Assembly: GCA_024036415.1 (NCBI GenBank)
Contig: JAMWET010000729.1
Location: forward strand, 782,501-846,500
Direction: 5' to 3'
Source of the DNA: Prochilodus magdalenae
Taxonomy: Eukaryota > Chordata > Actinopteri > Characiformes > Prochilodontidae
DNA length: 64,000 nt
Made by a program: the position numbers and the translations under genes. Every line of letters begins with the position of its first letter. Positions within the stretch are counted from its first letter, which is position 1. Positions 40,131 to 49,995 of this stretch are shown here, piece after piece. The notes below the pieces were generated by a model. That model did not search any database, had not been told where the DNA came from, and was given only the letters and a program-made list of their open reading frames with translations.

Positions 40131-43100
40131 TGCACAATAATATATATATATATATCTGTACAGTATATATATGCAATGGCATATAAATTTGCAAAGTTTC
40201 TTATTATATTTTCTTTACCCAACAATAGAGATTTCATTTATTTTCTTTAATGTCTTTAATGTCCTATTTTGTACCTTGCACTTTTGTCTATCTCTTGTTC
40301 TGTATCTGTTCTTCTGCTATTCTACTGTAACCCTTCAAATTTCCCCATGTGGGATAACAAAAGACTATCTTATCTTAAATCAATGGCATATGTCATAGGA
40401 CAAAACAATGACTAAACAGGCATTCACTTCGGATTACTCATATTTCTGTGGAGTAACATTTTTCTCTTTCGTCTGAGTGGGCGGAATCTGAAACCAGGAA
40501 ATTGCATGTCTCCATCCAGGTGTTGGGTATCATCTGCTTATTTCATTTTTTGTTTCATTGTGTGAAGTTCAGCTTATGACCTATGTAGAGTAACCCAAAA
40601 CATGTTCCAGTAAAATACTGTTACTTCTGTAAAATAATGACTCTTTTGCTTTTGCACCATTTGTTTCATTTACAGTTATTTCTGTTTCAGCACTGCTGCC
40701 ACATTAGTAGTGAATGATGGTGCATGCGCAGAGGAATAAACACACACAAAAGTGCATTTGATGAAATTTAAAAAAGTTAAGATTTGATAGTCCACACAGC
40801 TTTGAAATAACCAGCAGATCTGTGTTACACAAGACCAACATTGGATTTGTAAATGCAACCTTAGTACTAATACAAGGCAAACAGTTTAAAAGCAGCTTTA
40901 TTTGTTTGTTGTTAATTAGTTATTCATTCACACAACGTTACTGATCAGCATGTAGATATGCATTTTATCTCACAACACAAAAAAGCTGAAATCAGCCACC
41001 GTTTCTGCTTTTAAGCCTTCATGAGACCAGTTTCCCTCAGCAGCCCTATCTCATGTTTCATTATCTGTCATAGCCATCACTTCCGCGTTGTCAGTAAAGA
41101 ACTGAAGTTCGTTTAGCTCTATTGCTCTGTAGTGGATGGATTCTGAGCCTAAAATGAAATAATAAACCTCCAGGAATCAAATCAGAAGTCAGAAATCTGA
41201 CCAGTCAAGTTAATGGTTTTCATAGCAAAGATTTCACACATCATATGCCAGCTTCTGCCATGCACTGGCACCACTCTGGAGATAACATGTGATCTGGTGC
41301 ACAGCCTCCAACCACAGGTAGCTGTTATTGGGTGTAGCCTGCCTCAGAGACCCTCACTGGTGGACATTTTCTAGATCTATCCTATATGTTTATTACGTAT
41401 ATAAACTGTAATACGAAATCAGGTTAAATGTGGACCCCTAGCACAAACAGACAGACAGACAAACAAATAAATATTTAGACTTTAAATTTAGTTTTGATCT
41501 ATTTAACACACATTCATTAACTGGAACAGTTCTAAGCTAAATTCTACTGAGTTAATTCTATTAGCAGGTGGCTGCCTGAAGCCTCAATCTCTAAATTTCA
41601 ACTTGAAAAATGAAAATAACACTATTTCTATACATTTTAACTGTCTCAATATCTTTATGACTAATTTTAAAGTGCACTTTAGATGTGATGATCTAGATGT
41701 GACGGTGTAGTTGTGATGGGTCGGGTTGTGATGGGTCTAGTTGTGATGGTCTAGATGTGATGGTCTAGTTGTGATGGTCTAGTTGTGATGGTCTAGATGT
41801 GATGATCTAGTTGTGATGGTCTAGATGTGTTGATCTAGATGTGATGATCTAATTTTGATGGGTCCAGTTGTGATGGGTCAGGTTGTGGTGGTCTAGTTAT
41901 GGTGGTCTAGATGTGATAGGTCTGGTTGTGATGGGTCTTCAACTAACTGACTTGACTTTAAAGCCTCCAGAAAATGTTTATGCCTTACTACTTACCAACA
42001 TTGCCTCCTATAAGCGGGGGGTTGCCTGTACCGTTTATAGATGCATTGGCAGTGGTCTCTGGTGTAGTCGGTGTTGCAGTGACTGGTGTCGTGTCTAAAA
42101 GGACAGCACATAGTAACAACACATTATAGCAGAGAAAATGAGAAAATATCACGTCAATATATTAAAACCATGTCTGTTTCAGTTTACACCTCACCAGGTG
42201 TGAGTGCTGATGGGTTGGTGAAGGTGCTCTCTAGTGTAGATGTTGTTGTGCTCTCTGAAGCAACTGTAGGAACTGCTGTACTTGAATCATTTGTAGTTCC
42301 TAAACACAGAGTACTTTGCATTAATTATCGGTCAACAACAATTTAAATGGTTTGATAATTACAGCGTTCATTGAAAGTTAGTGAGCTGTTAATCATTTTG
42401 TGAATTTCTACATAAATGTGTCCTGAAAAACAACCAGCTCTTCATTTAAGTCATAACACCAGAAAACGAGAACCCAATTAACCAAATCACACTAACACAA
42501 AGTAATCCAACATTAAATGTCATTGTTGGCACGGTATGTGAACCTTAAGAATGAGCATTCTGGTATAGGCTTCAATTTAGATATACAGAAGAGATCAGAT
42601 CTAAGCAAAAAACTGAATTCAGTAATGAGGCCTGTAATCCAAAACAGCCTTATATATCTGCAACAGAACTACATACAGTAACTTCAGTATCTGTGAGTAA
42701 AGCACTGAAGGTTCTCCTTATCGCCCATTACCGCTACATCAACTGCTCAAAGGTGGACACAGCATCGCCTAATCTTAATGACATTACCTTAAACTGCCAT
42801 ACACATACAGAACCCAGCATGAATGCTTAATTCTCCTTGGATTCTGCTGAAAGTGCAACCTGCCAGTAGCCACTGCAGTTTTTCTACTTGAATTAGTGGA
42901 ACACAACAATATTAAGTCCAGTTATTTAAAACTCATACAAGTATGAGTACATGTTACCCAAAAGATCATCTTAAAAGCTGCTTGACACAGCTACATGGAG
43001 CCACTTGGAAAGAGATTTTCCTAAATCAAAGATAACATTTTTGGGTACTACAAGTTTATTAGCACTCAAATCACTTTAGTGTGACTTACTTGAATCTATT

Positions 43101-43523
43101 ATGTATGCTTTGCTCAATCAAGTATCTTAAAAGCTACTTAACACAGCTGCATGTTCACATAACATTAAGTAAATCCAACTTTTTTTAGAGTAAGTGCATC
43201 TTAAGAATGACTCTTAATATGATAAATGCACTAGGACAATTGATAACCTATTCCTTATTATATCTACCATCTAATATCAAAATGCCAAAAAGATTCAGTG
43301 GAAATATTAGATAATAGCAAAATATGTAATATTCACTGTTCATAGATCATTTCAATAAATGTATGTAAATGTTATTAATAAATATCATTTTTATTATTTA
43401 TTTCATTTCTATAATTTATATAATTTAGAAATTATGTCTGGAAGAGCATCTCTCCTTACCGGATGTCTGGCTTTCTGCTCTGGGCAGCAGCAGCAGTAGA
43501 ATCCCAAAACATACGACTCTCAT
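32364..43523 (-). CDS. Gene A: secreted mucin-like protein with somatomedin-B-like domain, 11 exons, 351 aa
   Basis: Assembled from splice signals on the minus strand: 43523-43460, 42299-42195, 42094-41996, 38810-38706, 38592-38494, 35747-35643, 35565-35536, 34615-34484, 33629-33477, 32871-32795, 32450-32364. Lengths total 1056 nt and keep one frame. Residues 1-21 are a signal peptide (MRVVCFGILLLLL). Residues 22-202 are six Ser/Thr/Pro-rich cassettes (three a-b pairs), probable O-glycan carriers. Residues 203-246 are an SMB-like domain with ten Cys; 247-297 another STP cassette; 298-351 a C-terminal module with CNDCTLRIIR and the end RQKPTDP. All internal introns except the last are phase 1. 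No membrane segment, so it is probably secreted. Gene B is its tandem paralogue. I do not recognise a named orthologue; the SMB pattern is nearest the RPE-spondin type. Exon usage needs RNA support. Confidence 0.8.
32795..32871 (-). CDS. Gene A exon 10: conserved C-terminal module, first half
   Basis: 77 nt, in phase 1, out phase 0. Acceptor CATACAG, donor GGC|GTGAGT. Encodes DLKRFIIDLKASSTTNGQVT, then QENLQG. The gene B version (53,368-53,286) shares FDL/IDL, ANGQVTQE and LQ but has an extra Cys and is two codons longer. Confidence 0.8.
32977..33180 (+). repeat. (TATAG)n pentanucleotide repeat
   Basis: Runs of GTATA with GCATA variants in intron 9 of gene A. The Tyr/Leu-rich minus-strand frames over it are artefacts. 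Confidence 0.95.
33352..33402 (+). repeat. (AAAT)n tetranucleotide repeat
   Basis: About twelve AAAT units in intron 9 of gene A. A similar tract lies at about 56,383-56,416 in gene B. Confidence 0.97.
33477..33629 (-). CDS. Gene A exon 9: Ser/Thr/Pro-rich cassette
   Basis: 153 nt, phase 1-1. Acceptor GTCATTAG, donor CCTG|GTAAGC. It starts GTTNNTGTAGPTVTSGPTG and has several N-glycosylation sites (NNT, NST, NVT). It is positionally equivalent to the gene B exon 56,708-56,586. Confidence 0.8.
34190..34265 (-). pseudogene. Relic of a Ser/Thr cassette exon in gene A
   Basis: The + strand TGTGGTTGATGGCTGAGCGC at about 34,208 matches the gene B exon at 57,566-57,456 (TGTGGTTGATGGCTGAGTGC). The following intron sequence is also homologous (CTGGATTTATGCA, about 34,351). 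The copy is degraded: the end of the exon and its acceptor and donor are not intact. Gene A therefore once had this cassette, or the ancestor did. Confidence 0.7.
34484..34615 (-). CDS. Gene A exon 8: somatomedin-B-like domain
   Basis: 132 nt, phase 1-1, acceptor GTTACAG, donor CAAG|GTGAGA. Cys spacing is C-x6-CC-x6-C-x3-C-x-C-x3-C-x5-CC-x6-C, ten cysteines, with the core CFCDEYC and DCCADY. The SMB family normally has eight Cys; the extra pair before the core is seen in the RPE-spondin-like subgroup. The domain is compact, disulfide-rich and extracellular. Confidence 0.9.
35371..35480 (+). repeat. GTGATGGGTCTAG minisatellite, short block
   Basis: A few copies of the 13-15 bp unit that forms the large arrays at 35,955-38,435. 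It lies in the intron on the 3' side (gene sense) of the third a-b exon pair. Confidence 0.9.
35536..35565 (-). CDS. Gene A exon 7: shortened b-type cassette (30 nt)
   Basis: Only the 3' 30 nt of the 99-nt b cassette remain (GNPPLTGGNVG, donor G|GTAAGT intact). A deletion fused it to intron sequence that provides an acceptor (ATTTGTTCAG|GCAAC). The result keeps phase 1-1 and 10 codons, so it could still be spliced in frame. It could equally be skipped. Confidence 0.5.
35643..35747 (-). CDS. Gene A exon 6: a-type Ser/Thr cassette, third copy
   Basis: 105 nt, phase 1-1; acceptor CCATAG, donor CCTG|GTAAGG. Reads ETTNHSSTSVPTVSSKSATP and on to NPSALPPG. Close in sequence to exons 2 and 4. Confidence 0.8.
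35838..35985. repeat. Inverted copy of the intronic spacer inside the minisatellite block
   Basis: Reverse complement of about 36,672-36,850 (and of 37,737-37,915). Landmarks are ACAACCACAACCAAAAG, AGATTTAGATTAATCATAA and GATGGAACTAGTTGTGAT. It shows that part of the array was inverted. Confidence 0.9.
35955..38435 (+). repeat. GTGATGGTCTAGTT-like minisatellite with 1065-bp higher-order repeat
   Basis: About 2.2 kb of 13-15 bp units (GTGATGG[G]TCTAG/GG plus TT or AT) in three arrays separated by a 190-bp spacer that occurs twice (36,651-36,845 and 37,716-37,910; offset 1065 bp). It lies within the intron between the second and third a-b exon pairs of gene A. Gene B has no such array. Confidence 0.97.
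38494..38592 (-). CDS. Gene A exon 5: b-type cassette, second copy
   Basis: 99 nt, phase 1-1, donor G|GTAAGT. Reads DTAPVTVTPTTPEATVNTSI, then NGTGNPPLTGGNVG. N-glycosylation sites NTS and NGT. Near-identical to exon 3. Confidence 0.82.
38706..38810 (-). CDS. Gene A exon 4: a-type cassette, second copy
   Basis: 105 nt, phase 1-1. Reads ETTNHSSTAVPTVSSESITP and ends SALPTG. Acceptor CCATAG, donor ACTG|GTAAGG. Confidence 0.82.
39230..40370 (+). mobile_element. Non-LTR retrotransposon 3' end (plus strand)
   Basis: Frames 39,409-39,702 and 39,599-40,010 read as the C-terminal part of a fish LINE reverse-transcriptase ORF (TYKYLGV, FYDSVVVS, KLDKLIRKASS, RPAAVRLYN), with one frameshift. The 3' UTR ends CCCCATGTGGGATAACAAAAGACTATCTTATCTTA, split here by a TA-repeat expansion. 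It is 5'-truncated. It is antisense to gene A in intron 3. Clade not determined. Confidence 0.85.
40018..40156 (+). repeat. (TA)n tracts with CTGCACAATAA spacers
   Basis: Three (TA)n blocks separated twice by the same ACTGCACAATAA spacer, so the block itself has been tandemly duplicated within the LINE 3' UTR. Confidence 0.95.
40380..41680. other. Gene A intron 3 (gene-sense upstream part), no exon seen
   Basis: AT-rich intron sequence. Parts resemble the intron around 35,160-35,340 (GTTCAGCTTATG, CATGTTCCAGTAAAATA), consistent with duplication of the exon-pair unit. No other coding signal. Confidence 0.6.
41680..41945 (+). repeat. GTGATGGTCTAG minisatellite beside the first a-b pair
   Basis: About 18 units of the same family as 35,955-38,435, at the same position relative to the exon pair. 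Confidence 0.95.
41996..42094 (-). CDS. Gene A exon 3: b-type cassette, first copy
   Basis: 99 nt, phase 1-1; acceptor CTTTTAG, donor G|GTAAGT. Reads DTTPVTATPTTPETTANASI, then NGTGNPPLIGGNVG. N-glycosylation sites NAS and NGT. Confidence 0.82.
42195..42299 (-). CDS. Gene A exon 2: a-type cassette, first copy
   Basis: 105 nt, phase 1-1; acceptor GTTTAG, donor CCTG|GTGAGG. Reads GTTNDSSTAVPTVASESTTT and ends NPSALTPG. Contains NDS. Confidence 0.82.
43460..43523 (-). CDS. Gene A exon 1: signal peptide
   Basis: ATG at 43,523; 64 nt to donor CCG|GTAAGG, phase 1. Reads MRVVCFGILLLLLPRAESQ: short basic start, Leu-rich core, small residues before the cleavage area. Gene B has the same exon (62,405-62,342) with 11 of the first 11 residues matching up to the Leu run. 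Confidence 0.88.
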
Positions 43524-43577
43524 CCTCTCATTAACAAGCAAACAACCCAACTGGATAATAGTGTGGATTGTACATGC

Positions 43578-43584
43578 TTTATAT
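43578..43584 (-). promoter_or_regulatory. TATA box of gene A
   Basis: AATATAAAGC on the minus strand, about 55-60 nt upstream of the start codon, leaving a short 5' UTR. The matching gene B sequence reads AATATACAAC, a weakened TATA. Confidence 0.5.
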
Positions 43585-43989
43585 TCTTCCTTACACTTCC
43601 TTATAGCTCCTCATTTGAATATCCAGCTTCACGACTGTGGCAGTAGACGACTAATGATTATTATCATGGCACCAGAAGTAACTCACATCAATTAAAACCA
43701 TGCAGAAGTAAATTCCTTTCCTGATAGTAACTAACTGGGACAGAGTACCTACCTCTCTTCATTATAATCAAGTGTTTACTTTTTAAATGCTGGGTTGGAG
43801 AATATAACATGTAATGTGGATAGGCGCAACTGCAAAGCTCCAAAGACTTGCCAAAGTCACATTTATTTAATCTCCATAGTTATATTGTCAATGCCTCTGG
43901 ACTGTGACTTTCAACCAAAACTAGACTATTTGAATGCATCTATAATTATATTGAATTACCTGTAAAAAAATGCACCTATTGATATCATT

Positions 43990-44160
43990 AAATTTCCATT
44001 ACAGCATGTAGTAAGATGGCACTACACAGTAACAGGGAAGGAGTAGCTGGGCTGGCAGGACCAGAAAGTTCAGTTCAGGTGCATTTCTAGTGTTAATCTG
44101 AGTTTTTGTGTCAAAGATAATGCCTGCTTATTGCAAGTCTGTTATCTGATGCTCTGTGTG
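43990..44160 (+). repeat. Dispersed repeat, copy 1
   Basis: TTTCCATTACAGCATGTAGT through GGCAGGACCAGAAAGTTCA and AAAGATAATGC recurs at 46,535-46,705. Together the copies bracket the LINE and microsatellites. Identity unknown. Confidence 0.8.
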
Positions 44161-44164
44161 CGTG

Positions 44165-44307
<143 letters not shown>

Positions 44308-44346
44308 TGTAGGCTGGTGAGTATGTGTACACTCAAATCTACAAGA

Positions 44347-45330
44347 CAATTCAATTCAATTCAATTCAATTCAATTCAATTCAATTCAATTCAATTCAAT
44401 TCAATTCAATTCAATTTTATTGTCATTATACCAATACAGGGTTGTACAGTATAACGAAACACGGTCAGGCTGCTTCTCCAGTGCAGTGAATAATGTGTTT
44501 ATATATATATATAAATAGTGCAGTGCAAAGACAATAGACAAAACAAAACAAAACAATGTGTGCAAACAGTACAGTATGTGTACAGTATGTGTACTGTGCA
44601 AAGGACCTGTGCAAAGAGTAGCGCAGTATCAGTAAGTATGTGGTTGAACATTATGGATATATAAAGTGTACAGTGCAGGTGGGGAAATAGCAGCTTAATG
44701 TAGTAACAGCCAAATGCTTGTACAGATGTTCAGTATAGATAATAAATATGGATAAATAAGAACAAAATAAAACAAAACTGGATGTTCAAGTATACAGGTT
44801 GAGTTAAAGTGCGGTGCGAACAGTCCTGTGAGGTAGAGGAACTACAAATCAGTAGCAGTCTTAGTGGTGTGGTCATGTTCTGTTAGGCGCTGCTGGTGTG
44901 ACCAGTTTGACAGCTCTAGGGTAGAAACTGTTCCTGAACCTGGTGGTTCTGGCTCGGATGTTCCGGTACCTCTTTCCGGAGGGCAGAGGTTGGAAGAGGG
45001 GATGGCTGGGGTGTGTGGGGTCTGAGGATATGTGGGCTGCTTTCCTCAGACATCTCTTGTCATAGATGTCCTGTATGGGTGGGAGGGTAGATGCGGTGAT
45101 GTGCTGTGCAGTCTTTACCACCCTCTGCAGGGCCTTGCGCTCAGCAGAGGTGGCACTACCATACCACACAGTGATGCAGCTTGTCAGGATGCTCTCCACG
45201 GTGGATCTGTAGAAGTTGCAGAGGAGCTGCTGTGGCAGGTTGACTCTCCTCAGCCTTCGTAGAAAGTGGAGGCGTTGTTGGGCCTTTCTTTCAATGAAAC
45301 CCTGTCTGCTAACATGCTTAAAAGGTATAT
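44347..45330 (-). mobile_element. Non-LTR retrotransposon 3' end (minus strand)
   Basis: The minus frame 45,316-44,873 reads as a fish LINE C-terminal end (KAQQRLHFLRRLRRVNLPQQ, FYRSTVESILTSCITVWYG, LPSGKRYRNIRARTTR). Its 3' UTR runs to 44,420 and ends in a (TTGAA)n tail at 44,418-44,347, the expected tail of this family. It is 5'-truncated, with a short intact ORF fragment only. Confidence 0.88.
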
Positions 45331-46160
45331 AACAAATTGATGAAGATAAAGTCGTTGTGAAGAGTTTAGGAAATATCACATCACTGCAGAATTTGAAGAT
45401 TTCTGAGAGAGCTACGATAAACAGAAAGAAGTTACATCCAGCAGTTTAAGGCAGCACTCCGTTTGAAGCACACTCATTAAAAAGCATCACCAGTCTGTTC
45501 AAACAGCCATGCTCACCTCCTGCACCCCTTTCGAAAGCAGCTCACAGTTTGCCTTAACACAGAGAGTGTAGGGACGTCGGCAAACCCTGATCGCAAGAGA
45601 ATGATGGACCACCCCTGTCCCAAAACGCTAAAGTTGGTGGTCCACTAGTGTTTTGCTCAGTGTTTTCTGGATGATACACTGGTGGTTAAGGAAATTATTA
45701 AAATGGCATTTTTCGTGTCTTATTTTCTACTCAAGCGGAGATTGGGCAAATTTAGCCTAGCAGTGTCAGTCAGTGACCATGCAGACATTGGCATGGACAA
45801 CAGCAGGAACAATGTGAGACAGCGGCTCCAGGGAGTGTAAGCGGAGGAGACGGCTATGACAGATAAAGATGAGTTATGGTTGCTGCTGTGTCCAATTTAC
45901 TGATTCAATTCTTCATTGTTTGTAAAATTTTTCCTAGTTTGTTTCCCAAAATAAAAGTATCTGTGTGTTAGAAATCAATTTAGCAAATTACAAATTAGTT
46001 TCACCTTTTATAAAGGGCAGTAATCTGGATGGTGCACAGGTACACAACCAGCAGTAAACAGTCAATAGCGTGCCGATCTTATCAAACCAGCCGACCGATA
46101 TGTTTCCTACCTGGGAACCCACTGCTTCTGGAAAGCTTGTGATGCCCTCCTCAGCTAGAA
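45331..46160. other. No recognised gene
   Basis: Mixed sequence with no supported coding; lies between the LINE end and the tRNA-like sequence. Confidence 0.5.
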
Positions 46161-46162
46161 GG

Positions 46163-46233
46163 CACATTGAGAGTTGAACCCTGGTCTTACACGTGACAGG
46201 CAGAGATCCTATCCACTATGCACAAGAATGATG
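46163..46233 (-). pseudogene. tRNA-Asp-like pseudogene or SINE head
   Basis: On the minus strand the order is a degenerate A box (TAGTGGATAGG), an anticodon loop CCTGTCACG as in tRNA-Asp(GTC), and a B box GGGTTCAACTC. The acceptor ends do not pair, so it is not a functional tRNA. It could be the 5' part of a tRNA-derived SINE. Confidence 0.6.
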
Positions 46234-46534
46234 CAGGTCAAGGGCTCGTACAGTGAGAAAATAATATTTTAAAAAATAAATAAAAAGACCAGCACCACAT
46301 ACTTCCATACATTCTTCAGTACATTACACCAGACAACAAGTTAACAAATGTGTCCAGCTTCTCAGAGTAATCTGTCTCAATGTGACTTCCAGCAATTGCA
46401 TTCTTTGCGCATCACTTGGCCAAAATAATTTATCTGCTCACAGCTCAGTCAGGTCACTGCTTACGAAATCTATAGGAAAATTTAACCCTGCATGCTAACG
46501 GTTCATCACCTGGTCCCAGAGTCTGAACCCTTTT

Positions 46535-46705
46535 ATTTAATTTCCATTACAGCCTGTAGTGAGATGGCACTATAAAGTAAACAGGGAAGAAACGGCTGGG
46601 TTGGCAGGACCAGAAAGTTCACTTTAGATGCCAGGTTTCTAGCAGGAGCATTGTTTGTATATTTGAGTAAAAGATAATGCATGAGTCTATTATCTGGTGC
46701 AGTGT
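46535..46705 (+). repeat. Dispersed repeat, copy 2
   Basis: Homologous to 43,990-44,160 (see there), with substitutions throughout. Confidence 0.8.
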
Positions 46706-46724
46706 GTTAGTGAGAACATTTCTC

Positions 46725-46990
46725 ATGTTCCAACATTGAATTTTTTAGTGTTCCCAAAGCGTCCATTGATTTTTCAGCCTTTGAGTTGCTGTACGAAAGA
46801 CAAGTCAGAGGTCCACACAGAAAGGTTGAACATCCTATACTATGTTCTCCACATGAGAGACAAACTAAGCAGGCTGACAGACATGTGAACATGGCCAAGG
46901 CACAGCATAAGCAGAAACAGTGGTTTGACAATGCAATCAAAACCCAGGAGCTATGAACTGCCTCTGCCTGACAGAAAGAAGAGGTTGCAA
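46725..46990 (+). pseudogene. Gypsy-type integrase fragment
   Basis: A broken frame with FELLYERQVRGP, then in another frame MRDKLSRLTD and MAKAQHKQKQWFDNAIK. These match the C-terminal integrase region of Ty3/gypsy elements. Frameshifts separate the pieces. No LTR is adjacent. Confidence 0.7.
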
Positions 46991-47049
46991 AGTTTCCACA
47001 TAAAACATGATGGTAAAGGAACTAACTGTAAGGAACTCTTAGCATAGTG

Positions 47050-47320
47050 CTTTTTAAGTTGTACAAAGGGCACAGAGGACTTTGCAGAAGCCTACATAGA
47101 TGATGTCATCTACAGCTGAACATGGGAGGAACATCTATATCATCCCCAGTGGATCTTTGACACAGGACTGATAGTAAGTCCCACAAAGTGTAGTCTGGTG
47201 GAAAGTACAACATAGGTTTCCTACCTAGAGGACATCTTGGGGAACAGCAAGATACATCCACAAGTTGATATAGTGGAGGACACCATTAGGAGATGCACAC
47301 AAATGTTATGACGACTGCCC
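47050..47320 (+). pseudogene. Gypsy-type reverse transcriptase fragment
   Basis: Contains FAEAYIDDVIYS with the YxDD catalytic motif, a stop right after it, then WEEHLYH and SPTKCSLVEST. It lies downstream of the integrase fragment on the same strand, the reverse of normal pol order, so these are rearranged or separate insertions. Inactive. Confidence 0.7.
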
Positions 47321-47329
47321 TTAACACAG

Positions 47330-47939
47330 TGGCAAGACTGCAAAAGTGTCATTCCAGGCTGAGTGACTCATGATATCTCCATTCATTTTACACAATACAC
47401 AACTACTTCAAATGCATACAATTTATTACATTAGGTCAAATAGGTGATCGATCGTGCCTCCTGGGAATTTTACACTGTTATATATTTGAAAGTGAAGCAA
47501 AGAGGCTCACAAATGTAACCCTCTTATTCATTCCTGCTTTTACAAAACACATGTTCATATAATTATAGTAATATTGCAGACCCCCAGCTGCACAACTGGT
47601 ATTTCCAAATCCATCATCAGAAACTAAACAGGGAAATGTATATTACATTATATCCACTATACATATTATACATTATATTTAAATGTTGTTACAATATTAT
47701 CAGATGACAGTGGAGATGGTGCATGAGCACTAGCAGATGATAGTGGAAATGGTGCAGGAATGCTGAGGAGATAGCATGTGAAGTATGTACTTGTAAATGA
47801 GCTTGCATTTCTCCTAATTATTGTTTATAAATCCCAAGTTAAAACACAATATAATTTCTAATTAAGATTCCTGGTTAAATTAGCTAAAACAACAACAACA
47901 ACAAATAATAATAATAATAATAATAATAATAAAGCTTAT

Positions 47940-47988
<49 letters not shown>

Positions 47989-48780
47989 GGACTAACAAAT
48001 ATTACAATCCGTGCAGCATAGGTCCCTGTCTTCCTCCGATCGCTCCTCTTTAACAAACATCAACAAATGCAAGGGAATTTGGGTTATGTGGCAGAGCGTG
48101 CACTGATGTCATTAACAGACTGGAGGTGCATATCTGGCTGAGAGTGCATGTCTGTAGCCAGGCCCTTAATTCTCCTCCTTCAAATGCAAATGCTGCATGC
48201 CCAGCTAGAAATTTGCTTTGAAAATATTCTGAGAAAATGCCATAGAATTAATATAATTAATATTTTCAACTGGAAGTTGTCTTTTGTAAATGTAGGAGAT
48301 CATTCTCTGAAAACATGTCATCATTAATTTAACAAACTGTAAATCTCATCTAATCTTTTCATTTTAGTTACATAGCTTTTGGGACCATATGAAAACATGA
48401 TTTCCATTCCTTATGTTAATTTTTTTCTCACACTAAAGGTGAATTCAATCACTTTCACTTCAAAAAACCATCTAAAGAGTATATATGTATGTATATGTAT
48501 ATATACATGTATATGTATTTATGTGTATTCTGAGATGAGAAACATCTCCATAGCAGAACAAACTGGGTTTAAATGCAGAAAAAGAACAACAGTAACACTT
48601 TCATCACAATTAAACTAGCAATTCAGTCTGGATGAGTAGCTACAGGTATATATTATTTGGCACAATGTCTTAATTTCTTCATACCTTAATTCTGACTTTA
48701 AATATGGTTTAAGTGTGCCTAAACCCCTCTGACCATTTTAAAACTATTATATCTGACATTAAATGCAGCTTGTTTGTTTA
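47330..48780. other. AT-rich region, no gene; AAT/ATT palindrome inside
   Basis: No coding support. Includes the trinucleotide palindrome at 47,889-47,990 and (TATG)n-like sequence at about 48,481-48,525. Confidence 0.5.
47889..47990. repeat. (AAT)n-(ATT)n inverted microsatellite
   Basis: About nine AAT units, a short AAGCTTATTTTG spacer, then about fifteen ATT units. The arms are complementary and can form a hairpin or cruciform. Confidence 0.95.
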
Positions 48781-48789
48781 TTAGTGTTC

Positions 48790-49130
48790 ATTTACTTGCC
48801 ATGCCTGCTGACTGTCTTCTCATCCCCCCATCTCCCGGACTCTATTTCCCATAACTCACCACTCGATAACGTCACTGTCACGGCACATTATCCGAGCGAC
48901 CCGAATGTTGATCACACACATGTTGTTTATCTACTACTCTCTCACACTGCTCATTGCGAAGGTTTGCCACACTGAGCGTTTCTTTGTTATTACTCATTTG
49001 CTACTCTGGCTTTCTGACTCTGCCTTTCCGTTTGGTTATATCAGCCTTGCTCCTGTTCCTGCTGTGTTTGATTACAAACCTGTTTAATAAACCTCACCTT
49101 GATTTTAGCTCAGCGCTAATCACAATCCTT
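48790..49130 (+). mobile_element. LTR-like remnant
   Basis: A pyrimidine-rich stretch ending in CTGCTGTGTTTGATTACAAACCTGTTTAATAAACCTCACC, with a TTTAATAAA signal. It resembles the R/U5 side of fish gypsy LTRs. No paired LTR or primer-binding site found. Confidence 0.3.
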
Positions 49131-49995
49131 CCATGTCATGTATTACTGCATGCAAACCTCCTGTCAGTGAGGCCTGTTTTCACAATAGCATGGTGAATTT
49201 CACATGGGAATTGTGGATATTCCCATTCAGAAACTTTTAAGAAACAATAATGACTCATTTTACCGGATGGGTACAACACTAGCAACCCTGCAATGACCCT
49301 GCATGTGAGCATGTTAAAGTGTGGATGCCCATGTTAGACCTACAAGGTGTAAAATGGTGCAGGCTTAATTTGGGCTCATCCATAGTGACCCTGCATCGAC
49401 TGCCCAAAGTGCTGGCTGCCCTAAGAATACACAAGGAGAGGCTGTGATGGGGGGAAACTGCATTGGCCCAGTTTGGGATAACCCATAAAGGTCTTTCATG
49501 GGATTTAAGTGGGCACTGTTTTTTGCAGGGTGCCCCCAAAATACCCATTTTGGACTTGTTTGGAATGGGCTACCCTTTGCCCACAGTGCCCACAGCTATG
49601 TGTGCGTGCTTGCTGGGAAGTTATATAGTGACTTCTGTGCACTCTTCAAGTGGAAGCAGGCAGATTTAATCAGAGAGAGTCAGAACACTAGGCCACGGGC
49701 CAGGGGAGCTTCCATTACGACTCATAACGAGTGCTCATAACCTGTACGTAAAGTTAAGAATGCTCTTCTGATGTTGGCCGGCTGTTGACTCCATGTTTCA
49801 GGTGGGGGGGCCAATAACCTAAATTGCATGAAGCAGGATCCTGGGGATGTCTCTAATGAAAACATGCCCTCTTCATTTTGACAACATGCTGCTGGTGAGC
49901 TAAAAAAACTCAGAGGATAGAAAACCACAGACAAGCACCACAGTGTGATCTGAGGTAAAGGGTGGCCCAGCTTGAAGCGAGTGGATGTATCTCAC

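Larger units (their letters stand above)
25640..43840 (-). repeat. Segmental duplication unit A
   Basis: This unit is colinear with 49,650-62,760. Matching landmarks are GCAGATTTAATCAGAGAGAG (about 25,646 / 49,659), the putative exon (26,275 / 50,242), the last exon of the mucin-like gene (32,364 / 52,902), the SMB exon (34,484 / 58,849), the signal-peptide exon (43,523 / 62,405) and upstream flank up to AAATGCTGGGT (about 43,785 / 62,691). Unit A is longer mainly because of a hAT-like element (26,653-31,015), minisatellites and a LINE end. Confidence 0.9.

Noticed and set aside
46163..46233. Functional tRNA-Asp gene
   Set aside because: Boxes and anticodon loop are recognisable, but acceptor ends do not pair and the arms are mutated.
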